Source: Metabacillus litoralis (GTDB taxonomy: Bacteria; Bacillota; Bacilli; Bacillales; Bacillaceae). From it: DNA of 64,000 nucleotides. Shown one piece after another: positions 53,509 through 63,229 of the stretch. The stretch's first letter is position 1. The number at the start of each line of letters is the position of its first letter. The notes under the pieces were generated by a model. That model saw only the letters and a list, made by a program, of their open reading frames with translations, was not told the origin of the DNA and searched no databases. The stretch spans positions 1 through 64,000 of the forward strand of contig NZ_JAIVKL010000014.1 in the NCBI RefSeq assembly GCF_020524045.1. The letters run 5' to 3'. The translations under genes and the position numbers were made by a program.

Positions 53509-54543
53509 CTATTTTATATGCTTCCACTTCAGTGGAGTGCCTCTATTAATGTCTTGACTTGCTATCGAACCATATATATTATTACTATATTTTGGAGCTA
53601 ATCCATAACCAGGACGGATAGAACGGACATTTTCCTTATTAAAGGCTTCTCCTTCTTTAATATCCTTTGCGACAAATAATGATCGAGAAAACTCTCTGCT
53701 CTTCTCTTTTTTTTCTGTCATTTCATAATCTATTTTTCCCAGGGCTTTTTCTGCATCTCTTACTGAATCAACAAGTAATTTAAATTCCTGTTTATCAAGT
53801 GAAAAGCTAGCATCTGGACCACCAATGCTTTTATCTAAAATAAAGTGTTTCTCAATTACTTTTGCACCTAGTGCTACAGAAACAACTGGTACTGTTGCAC
53901 CTAATGTATGATCTGATAAGCCCACTTCCACATTAAAGGTCTCTTTAAGGTTTTGCATTGTTCGTAGGTTTGCATCTTCAATTTTTGCAGGATAGGCAGA
54001 TGTACATTTTAATAGAATGATCTGATCATTACCTGCATTTCTACAAGCTTGTACAGCATCTTCTATTTCCCCTATAGTTGCGATGCCAGTTGAAATAATG
54101 ATTGGTTTCTTCTTTGAAGCAACATATTCTATTAAAGGAATATCTGTTATTTCGAAAGATGCTATCTTGTAAGCAGGTACATTTAGAGATTCTAACAAAT
54201 CAACAGCCGTTTTATCAAAAGGACTTGAAAAGCAAATTAACCCTAGTTCTTTCGCATAATCCATTAACTCCTCATGCCATTCCCATGGAGTATAAGCCTC
54301 TTTATATAAATCATATAAGGTTCTTCCATCCCAAATCGTACCTTGCTTAACTTGAAAGTACTCATTATTACAATCAATCGTTATCGTATCTGCTGTATAT
54401 GTCTGCAATTTAATCGCATCTGCTCCTGCATCTTTTGCAGCTTTTATTGTTTCTTTCGCAATATTTATATCATGCCCATGGTTAGCTGACATTTCTGCAA
54501 TTATAAATACTTTTTTGGTTATGTCAAAATGATCGATAAGCAT
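53509..54543 (-). CDS. pseI: Pseudaminic acid synthase
   Basis: A 344-residue NeuB-family enzyme that condenses 6-deoxy-AltdiNAc with phosphoenolpyruvate to pseudaminic acid. The TIM barrel has FIIAEMSANHGHD, AIKLQTYTADTIT and GLSDHTLG with EKHF. The C-terminal antifreeze-like (SAF) domain starts near 285 (SRSLFVAKDIKEGEAF). ANHG and YTADT point to PseI rather than NeuB. It is last in the pse operon, after the fused PseG-PseH. Confidence 0.9.
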   Translation of the reverse strand: MLIDHFDITKKVFIIAEMSANHGHDINIAKETIKAAKDAGADAIKLQTYTADTITIDCNNEYFQVKQGTIWDGRTLYDLYKEAYTPWEWHEELMDYAKELGLICFSSPFDKTAVDLLESLNVPAYKIASFEITDIPLIEYVASKKKPIIISTGIATIGEIEDAVQACRNAGNDQIILLKCTSAYPAKIEDANLRTMQNLKETFNVEVGLSDHTLGATVPVVSVALGAKVIEKHFILDKSIGGPDASFSLDKQEFKLLVDSVRDAEKALGKIDYEMTEKKEKSREFSRSLFVAKDIKEGEAFNKENVRSIRPGYGLAPKYSNNIYGSIASQDINRGTPLKWKHIK

Positions 54544-54559
54544 TTATTATATTCCACCT

Positions 54560-56011
54560 CTATTTAAATGAGTAAATATACTTTAGTAACCCTTTATTGT
54601 TTTCATGTAATCTAAAGCCTACCTTTTCAAACAGTTTTTTGGAGGCAATATTATCATTTGATACATAGGCTATAATATTTTTCAATTCATTTCTTTCCTT
54701 ATGAATTAACTCAAGGCTCTCTTTTAATAATTTCTTACTTAATCCTTTTCCTGCTATTGATTTACCCAAGCTAATACTAACGATTCCTGATTCATCCTCT
54801 ATTTTATATCTCAATTGCCCTAAGAATTTTTCTGAATAATCAGTCACAACATAAAATACATTATTTTGAGAAGTTTTTATACTTTGAAACCAAACCTTAT
54901 GATCTTCCCAATTAATTTTTTTTTGATTGATTGAGTACTTTCTCACATAATCCTCATTAGATAATTGAAACACATCAAAGATATCTTCATCTTTCACTTT
55001 TCTTAAGAAGTATTCTTTTTCCATTACCTCTCCTGATAATAGCATTTCAATAATTCGTTTACTTCCTAACCCATCTATTACTTCTTTATAACTTTCTACC
55101 AGCCCTATACGGGTACTATATTTCATTAAGTTCTCAAATTCAAAAATTAACTTTTCGCTTAAGGAAATATCGCTATAATCAAGAGCTCTCTCAATCAAAT
55201 AAAGTTCTTTTAAAGCACAAATATTATGCTCCTGATTATCAATTACCTTTATTGGAATAAAGGGTGTTTGAGTAGCTAACAATTCATAGATAGTTTGCCC
55301 TGCAGCCGTTATAGCAAAATCAGATTTTAACATTATGGCTTTCATTTCTTCAGCCGTGGCATTCTCATAAAGATTAATATTCTTTGAGGAAAAACTCTTT
55401 ATTTCTTCAATATTTTCAAATGCATTTCCTATTACTACATTTAAGGTAACCTCTGAGTTGTTTAAAGCTACTTGTTTTAAGATGCTCGGAGTTAGATTGT
55501 GTATATCGGACCCACCTAATGTTATCAGCACTTCTTTAACTTGCTGATTAATTTCCTTTCTTTTAACTCCCGTAAAGGGTCTTCTCAAAATGATATATTT
55601 GGGTCCAAGTAAATAGCAGTTAGCATCATTTATAGGATACTTAACTGCTTCGGTACTAAGGGATGGGTTTACCACTATACTTTTTGGATATTCAATCCTT
55701 CCATTATCATCAATAAAAAGAGTCTTCTTTGCAAGAATTGAAAAAACTTGACATAAATCTTCACTAGCCAAGTAAGAGTCTACAATACAATAGTCATCTG
55801 GCTTAATATAGTCTGCTAAAAACTCTTTTGATAACCAGTTAACTATCTTGTAATGCTTATTTTGGATTAATTCAAGTTGCGTTGTATTACTATTAATAAT
55901 GAACTCAACTTCAATTCCCGTGTCCATCAATTCATCATATAAAGAGCTACACCTTGATATATGTCCTAAGCCTATTTGACTACCACCTTCTGTAAAGATC
56001 AACGCCCTCAT
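54560..56011 (-). CDS. PseG-PseH fusion: UDP-sugar hydrolase plus N-acetyltransferase
   Basis: A 483-residue two-domain enzyme. The N-terminal PseG half (about 1-320) has the loop GSQIGLGHISRC and the GT-B-like VLITLGGSDIHN, and AAGQTIYELL. It removes UDP from UDP-2,4-diacetamido-trideoxy-altrose. The C-terminal GNAT half (about 330-483; FLRKVKDEDIFDVFQLSNED, ISLGKSIAGKGLSKKLLKES) is PseH-like and acetylates the 4-amino group. The frame extends to 56059, but ATG 56011 has AAGG at 8 bases and opens the usual MRALIFTEGG. The two steps are separate proteins in Campylobacter and Helicobacter. Confidence 0.88.
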   Translation of the reverse strand: MRALIFTEGGSQIGLGHISRCSSLYDELMDTGIEVEFIINSNTTQLELIQNKHYKIVNWLSKEFLADYIKPDDYCIVDSYLASEDLCQVFSILAKKTLFIDDNGRIEYPKSIVVNPSLSTEAVKYPINDANCYLLGPKYIILRRPFTGVKRKEINQQVKEVLITLGGSDIHNLTPSILKQVALNNSEVTLNVVIGNAFENIEEIKSFSSKNINLYENATAEEMKAIMLKSDFAITAAGQTIYELLATQTPFIPIKVIDNQEHNICALKELYLIERALDYSDISLSEKLIFEFENLMKYSTRIGLVESYKEVIDGLGSKRIIEMLLSGEVMEKEYFLRKVKDEDIFDVFQLSNEDYVRKYSINQKKINWEDHKVWFQSIKTSQNNVFYVVTDYSEKFLGQLRYKIEDESGIVSISLGKSIAGKGLSKKLLKESLELIHKERNELKNIIAYVSNDNIASKKLFEKVGFRLHENNKGLLKYIYSFK

Positions 56012-56027
56012 ATTTTTCATCCTTATT

Positions 56028-56762
56028 CTATTTAATTTTTTTTTGTTCAATATGTGCATTGATAGTAGAAAGTTTCGGTTCTTGATTAAATATTTCTAAA
56101 ATATCTTGAAGATAAAAATCATGTTTCCCGTTATAAAGTCTGTTATATATTTCATTTATTAGCTCAAAGTCCTCTTCTGTATCTAAAGTCCAACGATGAT
56201 TCGAATAGTCAATATCATTTTTATAATAATATATTTTATTACTATGTTCATAAATGTATGGAGTAACATGTTCTCTATGGTACTTTTCCTGTCCATTATT
56301 AAATGCATCTTCTAATTCGTCAAAAGAAAATATTTCAGTATCTAATCCTCGAGGAAATGTTCTTTGACTTAGTTCTGATCCAGCATTTGTTAAAAGTGCA
56401 TAATTTTCTTGCAAATAATATTTAACCATTTTATCTATTACGTTCGGATCAATTACGGGGCAGTCAGAAGTAATCCTTACAATAATATCAATATTATTTT
56501 CTTTTGCAGCTAAATAATAACGACTAAGAACGTCTTCTTCACTACCTCTGAATACCTTCACACCACAAGCAATTGCCTCTTTTTCTATAACATCATCTCT
56601 CTCATGTTCTGTGGTTGCAATAATAATTTCTTCTATTAAACTTGATTGTTTAACTCTTTCTATTACATGGGATAGAATTGTACTTCCCTTTATTTCTTTC
56701 ATTACTTTACCTGAAAGTCTTGTTGAACCCATTCTTGCTTGTATAATAGCTGCAATCTTCAT
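56028..56762 (-). CDS. pseF: Pseudaminic acid cytidylyltransferase (PseF/SpsF-like)
   Basis: A 244-residue nucleotidyltransferase: AAIIQARMGSTRLSGKVMKE at the N-terminus, IVRITSDCPVIDP in the middle, then REHVTPYIYEH and WTLDTEEDFEL. This is the SpsF type, which replaces the acylneuraminate-cytidylyltransferase-type PseF in many Bacillus pse loci. It should produce CMP-pseudaminic acid. The stop overlaps the start region of the next gene. Confidence 0.82.
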   Translation of the reverse strand: MKIAAIIQARMGSTRLSGKVMKEIKGSTILSHVIERVKQSSLIEEIIIATTEHERDDVIEKEAIACGVKVFRGSEEDVLSRYYLAAKENNIDIIVRITSDCPVIDPNVIDKMVKYYLQENYALLTNAGSELSQRTFPRGLDTEIFSFDELEDAFNNGQEKYHREHVTPYIYEHSNKIYYYKNDIDYSNHRWTLDTEEDFELINEIYNRLYNGKHDFYLQDILEIFNQEPKLSTINAHIEQKKIK

Positions 56763-56771
56763 GCAATTACC

Positions 56772-57944
56772 CTACTTTCGATAATTATTAATTACTTTAT
56801 TTACAGCTGCTATTACATCCATTATATCTTCTTCTGTCATAGCTGGAAAAAGTGGTAATGTAATCATTTCCTCATATAGCTTTTCCGCGATAGGACAAAT
56901 ACCACGTTGATAGCCTAATTTTGAGTAGTATGGTAGAAGATGAACTGGAATATAATGTACGTTAACCCCTATGTTTTCATTAGCTAAAGCTTCAAACACT
57001 TCTTTTCTACTCACTGAAAGCTTATCTAAATCTAAACGTATAATATATAAATGCCAGCTTGATACTCCATTTTGGTCTTGATATGGAGTTTGGATTTCAA
57101 CTATCTCTTTAAAAGCCTTATTGTATAATGAGACATACTTCTTTCTTAGATCAACAAACGTATCAAGCTTCTTTAATTGGCTAGTACCAAGAGCCGCTTG
57201 AATATCAGTCATTCGATAATTAAAACCTAAGAACTGCATTTCATAATACCAAGGACCATGATTTTCAACCAATTTATCAGATTCTCTTGTTATTCCATGG
57301 GATCTAAATTGTAATAATTTTTGATAGTATTCTTCATTATTAGTAGTTATAATTCCGCCTTCTCCTGAAGTAATATGCTTAACAGGATGAAAACTAAACA
57401 TTGTCATATCACTCAATGAGCCTATTTTATTATCTTTATAGGTCGCACCCATAGCATGTGCAGCATCCTCAATGACAACCAAATTATGCTTTTTAGCAAG
57501 TTGATGAAGTTCATCTATATCAACAGGTTGTCCAGTGAAATGTACAGGTATGATAGCTTTTGTATTCTCGTTAATTAACGCCTCTACGTTTTTTGGATCT
57601 ATATTATAAGTTTTTGGATCTATATCGGCAAAAACTGGCTTTCCACCTTGATAAAGTACACAATTAGAACTAGCAGCAAACGTCATTGGTGTTGTAATAA
57701 CTTCATCTCCTTCACCAATACCCGCTGCAAAGCAAGCACCATGAAGGGCGGCTGTTCCATTCGAAAATGCAACAGCATACTTAGCTCCTACATATGAAGC
57801 CACAGCTTTTTCAAACTCTGCTACCGCTGGCCCAGTTGTTAAGTAGTCACCTTTTAATATATTTACCACTGATTGAATATCTTCTTCATCGATCCATTGT
57901 CGGCCATATGGTAAATAACTGTCTCTGGTTGTTTTAGTACCCAT
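56772..57944 (-). CDS. pseC: UDP-4-amino-4,6-dideoxy-N-acetyl-altrosamine transaminase
   Basis: A 390-residue DegT/DnrJ/EryC1 aminotransferase. It starts MGTKTTRDSYLPYGRQWIDE, with AVAFSNGTAALHGACFAAG for PLP phosphate binding, VIEDAAHAMG, and FHPVKHITSGEGG with the PLP lysine. ATG 57944 follows AAGGAAG with 7-base spacing; ATG 57962 is less well placed. It is the second enzyme of the pathway, after PseB. Confidence 0.9.
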   Translation of the reverse strand: MGTKTTRDSYLPYGRQWIDEEDIQSVVNILKGDYLTTGPAVAEFEKAVASYVGAKYAVAFSNGTAALHGACFAAGIGEGDEVITTPMTFAASSNCVLYQGGKPVFADIDPKTYNIDPKNVEALINENTKAIIPVHFTGQPVDIDELHQLAKKHNLVVIEDAAHAMGATYKDNKIGSLSDMTMFSFHPVKHITSGEGGIITTNNEEYYQKLLQFRSHGITRESDKLVENHGPWYYEMQFLGFNYRMTDIQAALGTSQLKKLDTFVDLRKKYVSLYNKAFKEIVEIQTPYQDQNGVSSWHLYIIRLDLDKLSVSRKEVFEALANENIGVNVHYIPVHLLPYYSKLGYQRGICPIAEKLYEEMITLPLFPAMTEEDIMDVIAAVNKVINNYRK

Positions 57945-57980
57945 ATTAATCTTCCTTTCCATATATAGAAGAAAAAGCGA

Positions 57981-59875
<1,895 letters not shown>

Positions 59876-60191
59876 AGTAACTGTAGGTGAATTTAGTGTA
59901 GGAACTGTACCTCCACCAGGAGTATTCACACGCTTTTCTGTCTTAATGGGAGCATTTTATAAGTTATTCTTCCTTGATAACATTTCCAGCTACAATGGAT
60001 TACAAATGTTAATTATACATTTTTTCATTCTTCAAACTGGAAATGCTGGCAGAATCGGATTAGGGCCTAACATCAAATATCCCCTTACAAATATCAAGCT
60101 ATCTCAATAAATCCCACAAAAGCATGGAGAATTTCACATGACACTTGTTATTATGAGCATTACTCCAGCAATCAGCTTTGCCACTGTATAA
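59876..60191 (+). pseudogene. Decayed duplicate of the DoxX gene and its micropeptide gene
   Basis: This stretch aligns with about 62056-62390: shared blocks TAACTGT, GGAGTATTCACACGCTT, GGATTACAAATG, TTAATTATACAT, GCAGAATCGGATTAG, GGAGAATTT and ATGACACTTGTTATTATGAG. The DoxX frame is broken by substitutions and indels. The micropeptide frame survives as a 17-codon version at 60138-60191 (MTLVIMSITPAISFATV). It lies 2 kb from the intact copy, in the same direction, with the acyltransferase gene between them. Confidence 0.85.
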
Positions 60192-60258
60192 GCTGAACTT
60201 ACTGATGATTAATGTCGATAACATCAGAGAAAATTTTTGGGGTGCTTGTTTGGAACGA

Positions 60259-61353
60259 TTAACTCTTTAAGCCAAACAAGACGCGTAAAAAAGAAATCCG
60301 ACGAATTATAAAGTGATAGGTTAAGATAATAATTGTAAATGAAAACATGATTAATAATACAAACTTTACACCTACAGGCCAATCTAGATCTTTTAGATAG
60401 AAACCAAGAAATACAATGATCGGTTGGTGCAGAACATAAAAAGGCATGGCTGCTTCACTACAATATTTTAGTATGTTATTTTGAAATGATAGATATTTAT
60501 GAGCTAGATAAGATATACATAAAATCAGATTCCAACAACTAATAACAAGTAAAGCTGTAAAGAAAAAATAGGTAAGCGTACCTTTTGAAGGGGCTCCTAT
60601 GTAAAACCAGATGATATAACTACAAGTAGAAATAAACCACACAAATATTAGCGTGAGAAATAATTTACGCTTTAATCTATCAATGGAATAATTCGTAAAA
60701 AAATAATAACCAATTAAATAGAGTAACAGATATACAAGTAGATCCCACCCTCCAAGATTAACGATATTACTAAACGTAGCAACAAGAATAATAGGTATTT
60801 GTGTTACTAAAATTGATGAGGTTGTAGGAACTTTTATCGGTTTTGTTTTTAAAAACAAAGGCAACGTTATGATAGAAAAAAGTAATAAAGCAAGAAGATA
60901 CCAAAGATGTAATCCCACAAAGGCGAAATTCCCACTACCACCTATTCCTAAGTACAAGCCATCAAAATAATGAGGAACAAAAGACAAAAATGATCCTGAA
61001 AACTGACCATGTGTTAGTCGCTCAATATAAACTTGCGGAGGAGATAAAATAAAAATACCGAATAATAGCGGAATACCTAAACGAATAAAGCGCTCTTTTA
61101 AGTAAACAAGTCCCCCTCTTTTCTGTAAAGAATAAGAAGTGCTTAAACCTGACAAAACAAAAAATAAAGGCATAATCCAAGTGCCAACCACAAGTGAAAA
61201 TACCAGTATAAAACCTGAATCAATTGTATTGTTTTTTACATGCCAACTAAAAGGGTTAAAAAACATCGAGCAATGATACAAAAACACAAAAAGTGTCACA
61301 ATTACTTTCATCCAATCTAAGTCATATCTCCTTGAATTCTTTATGCTGTTCAT
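60259..61353 (-). CDS. Acyltransferase 3 family membrane protein
   Basis: A 364-residue protein with about ten predicted transmembrane helices. The family signature near the N-terminus is YDLDWMKVIVTLFVFLYHCS with the conserved His, then MPLFFVLSGLST and an ERFIRLGIPLLFG motif. Such enzymes O-acylate sugars of surface polymers. No partner glycosyltransferase is adjacent. The substrate is unknown. It lies between the decayed and the intact DoxX copies. Confidence 0.85.
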   Translation of the reverse strand: MNSIKNSRRYDLDWMKVIVTLFVFLYHCSMFFNPFSWHVKNNTIDSGFILVFSLVVGTWIMPLFFVLSGLSTSYSLQKRGGLVYLKERFIRLGIPLLFGIFILSPPQVYIERLTHGQFSGSFLSFVPHYFDGLYLGIGGSGNFAFVGLHLWYLLALLLFSIITLPLFLKTKPIKVPTTSSILVTQIPIILVATFSNIVNLGGWDLLVYLLLYLIGYYFFTNYSIDRLKRKLFLTLIFVWFISTCSYIIWFYIGAPSKGTLTYFFFTALLVISCWNLILCISYLAHKYLSFQNNILKYCSEAAMPFYVLHQPIIVFLGFYLKDLDWPVGVKFVLLIMFSFTIIILTYHFIIRRISFLRVLFGLKS

Positions 61354-61528
61354 TACATGTTTCTCCTCAATATAAATATAATATGTCTTTTCTAACCAAT
61401 AGAATTATCTAAACTAGCTTATAGTTAAAACATACTATACGGAGGAAAAACTTGTAAACATAAATATCAACCCACATATTGACGGAGTAACAGGTGGACA
61501 GAGAAAAATTCATCTTGCCAAAATCTCT

Positions 61529-61575
61529 TGTGAAACATTGTGTGTAACGAGATTTTTCGGGTCGTGACAGTCACC
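61529..61575 (+). repeat. REP-like element, type B
   Basis: TTGTGAAACATTGTGTGTAA, CGAGATTTTTCGGGT, then CGTGACAGTCACC. It lies between the divergent acyltransferase and DoxX genes. Confidence 0.85.
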
Positions 61576-61623
61576 TTGAGTGTTTTTAGTTGCATAATTT
61601 AACGATATATCATATAAATAGTA

Positions 61624-61657
61624 TATATAGAAAATAATTCATGGATTTTCTATATAT
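61624..61657. promoter_or_regulatory. Inverted repeat upstream of doxX
   Basis: TATATAGAAAA and TTTTCTATATA form 11-bp perfect arms separated by 12 bases. A candidate protein site additional to the Fnr-type boxes. Confidence 0.45.
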
Positions 61658-61662
61658 TATAT

Positions 61663-61678
61663 TGTGAAAAATATCACA
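61663..61678. promoter_or_regulatory. Fnr/CRP-type box 1
   Basis: TGTGA-AAAATA-TCACA matches the TGTGA-N6-TCACA consensus exactly. It lies about 73 bases upstream of box 2. Confidence 0.72.
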
Positions 61679-61736
61679 TACTTTATATCTATTTGTTAGG
61701 TCATTTTTTCAAGAATCCTATTTTTTTATACTTTTA

Positions 61737-61752
61737 TGTGAAATAATTCACA
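61737..61752. promoter_or_regulatory. Fnr/CRP-type box 2
   Basis: TGTGA-AATAAT-TCACA, the centre of a larger perfect inverted repeat (16-bp arms, 61729-61764). With a -10 at 61772-61777 (TAAAAT) and a start near 61786, its centre would be at about -41.5, the class II activation position. Confidence 0.75.
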
Positions 61753-61791
61753 TAAAAGTATAAACACAGTCTAAAATTTTTTGATTACGCT

Positions 61792-61807
61792 TGTGAATTA
61801 ATTCACA
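61792..61807. promoter_or_regulatory. Fnr/CRP-type box 3
   Basis: TGTGA-ATTAAT-TCACA, embedded in the palindrome TTGTGAATTAATTCACAA. It lies just downstream of the start predicted from box 2, where binding might repress or modulate. Confidence 0.72.
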
Positions 61808-61832
61808 AAACAATATACTTGGAGGTTTTCAA

Positions 61833-62327
61833 ATGAGAAATTTTCTAAAGAATAGTTTGTTTATTGCAGCTACTTTTGTTATAGCTAGAATCTATTTAAG
61901 TTATATGTGGTTGTCTAATGCAGAAAATAAGATCGTCTATGATTTTAGTATAGGTTCAATGTTAGAAACTCAAGTTAACAGTGGGGTCCTCCCTTCTTGG
62001 TGGGCAGGCTTTATGAAACTATTTGTTTTACCTAATACTAATCTTTTTGAAGCTTTAGTAACTGTTGGCGAATTTTGTGTAGGAATTGCCCTTTTATTAG
62101 GAGTATTCACACGCTTCTCTGCCTTAATGGGAGGTTTAATGAACTTCTCCTTCTTGATGACATTTCAAGCTTCATTGGATTTACAAATGTTAATTATACA
62201 TTTGTTTATCATTCTTCTCGCAGGAAATGCAGGCAGAATCGGATTAGATCCTTATATCAAAAATCACTTTAACAAATATACAAAATACTTCAAAAAAACT
62301 CACAAAAGAAAGGAGAATTTTGCATGA
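61833..62327 (+). CDS. DoxX-family membrane protein
   Basis: A 164-residue protein with four predicted helices, typical of DoxX/DoxD: a YLSYMWLSNAENKIV loop, GVLPSWWAGFMKLFV, TVGEFCVGIALLLGVFTRFS and LHLFIILLAGNAGRIGLDPY-like C-terminal motif (written here from IHLFIILLAGNAGRIG). DoxX proteins act in thiosulfate or quinone redox chemistry or oxidative-stress complexes. Three perfect Fnr-type boxes lie upstream, suggesting control by oxygen or another Crp/Fnr-family signal. The ribosome site is TTGGAGG. Its TGA overlaps the ATG of a 25-residue peptide gene. Confidence 0.85.
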   Translation: MRNFLKNSLFIAATFVIARIYLSYMWLSNAENKIVYDFSIGSMLETQVNSGVLPSWWAGFMKLFVLPNTNLFEALVTVGEFCVGIALLLGVFTRFSALMGGLMNFSFLMTFQASLDLQMLIIHLFIILLAGNAGRIGLDPYIKNHFNKYTKYFKKTHKRKENFA

Positions 62328-62401
62328 CACTTGTTATTATGAGTCTTTCACTAGCTATTGGCTTTGCGATTGCCGTATCAGCGGAACTTTCTGAGGAATA
62401 G
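62324..62401 (+). CDS. 25-residue membrane micropeptide coupled to DoxX
   Basis: ATG overlaps the DoxX stop (ATGA) and has a strong site AAAGGAG at 8 bases. The product is MTLVIMSLSLAIGFAIAVSA then ELSEE: one transmembrane helix with an acidic tail. It is retained, shortened, in the decayed DoxX copy, which is evidence that DoxX and peptide travelled as a unit. It may be a small subunit, in the way CydX accompanies CydAB; that is analogy only. Confidence 0.65.
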   Translation: MTLVIMSLSLAIGFAIAVSAELSEE

Positions 62402-62412
62402 TGTTGATAACG

Positions 62413-62439
62413 TTCGGGTGGTGACTGTCACCACCCGAA
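62413..62439. repeat. Perfect 27-nt palindrome made of two REP-like left halves
   Basis: TTCGGGTGGTGAC, T, GTCACCACCCGAA, followed by TTTTCTG. Head-to-head halves of the REP-like element; it may also act as the DoxX-operon terminator. It lies 11 bases after the micropeptide stop. Confidence 0.85.
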
Positions 62440-62614
62440 TTTTCTGTAGTCACCTTTTTGTCTATCATTAAAGCTAGTTTTCTAAAAAAATATGATAATC
62501 ATGAAAAGACTAATGATGACACACACTTTTTCAAAATCACCCGCTACTATTTCTCCATTTCTGCCTATATAGTCTAAGAAAAGATTTCAAGTAGAGAAAG
62601 GGCAGTGGTGAGAA

Positions 62615-63028
62615 ATGGTAGAATACCAAATGGTTAATGCTAATATTTGGAATACTTCTTTTGATTTACTAGATATGACAGCACAGGAAAAATATTTTTA
62701 TCTTTATCTTCTTACAAACAGACATGTGAATAGAATTGGTATCTATCGTATATCGAGAAAACTTATGGCTTGTCAATCAGGCTATTCTGTTGAAGATGTT
62801 ACCTCTTTAATGGAACGATTTATGAATCATCATAAATTGATTTGTTACAATCCAGAAACGTATGAACTTGCTATCAAAAACTTTGGGAAACATATCAAAC
62901 TAAAGGGCGGAAAACGGAATTTGATTTCTGAATTAGAACAGGTTAAGGATTTGTCGCTTATTTCATATGTTTCGGGATCTATTCATAAAGAGGAAATTCG
63001 CAGACTGTATGAATCGTTTTGTAAATAG
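62615..63028 (+). CDS. DnaD-like / phage replisome-organiser N-terminal domain protein
   Basis: A 137-residue protein with NANIWNTSFDLLDMTAQEKY and YLYLLTNRHVNRIGIYRISR, the N-terminal winged-helix pattern of DnaD/replisome-organiser proteins. A full DnaD C-terminal domain is missing, so this is a short form or remnant. The flanks show no other phage genes. Confidence 0.7.
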   Translation: MVEYQMVNANIWNTSFDLLDMTAQEKYFYLYLLTNRHVNRIGIYRISRKLMACQSGYSVEDVTSLMERFMNHHKLICYNPETYELAIKNFGKHIKLKGGKRNLISELEQVKDLSLISYVSGSIHKEEIRRLYESFCK

Positions 63029-63045
63029 TGAGAATCGCTTATTGA

Positions 63046-63082
63046 GGGACATAGGAACAGTTTCCTTGTCCCTATGTCTTTG
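63046..63082 (+). terminator. Candidate intrinsic terminator
   Basis: GACATAGG pairs with CCTATGTC, followed by TTTG. Short U-run. Confidence 0.5.
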
Positions 63083-63128
63083 TGAAACATTATGTGTAAC
63101 AAGATTATTCGGGGAGTGACAGGCACCG
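63080..63128 (+). repeat. REP-like element, type B
   Basis: TTGTGAAACATTATGTGTAA, CAAGATTATTCGGGG, then AGTGACAGGCACC. Confidence 0.86.
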
Positions 63129-63172
63129 TTATTACTAATTAACTTCATCCTAAAACTATGCTAAAATAATAT

Positions 63173-63194
63173 AGGTGTTTAAACAATTAAACAC
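63173..63194. promoter_or_regulatory. Inverted repeat upstream of the symporter gene
   Basis: GGTGTTT and AAACACC are separated by AAACAATT. A candidate operator, 36 bases before the start codon. Confidence 0.4.
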
Positions 63195-63229
63195 CAAACT
63201 AGATAAGTTACTAGGAGTGGAGTACATAT

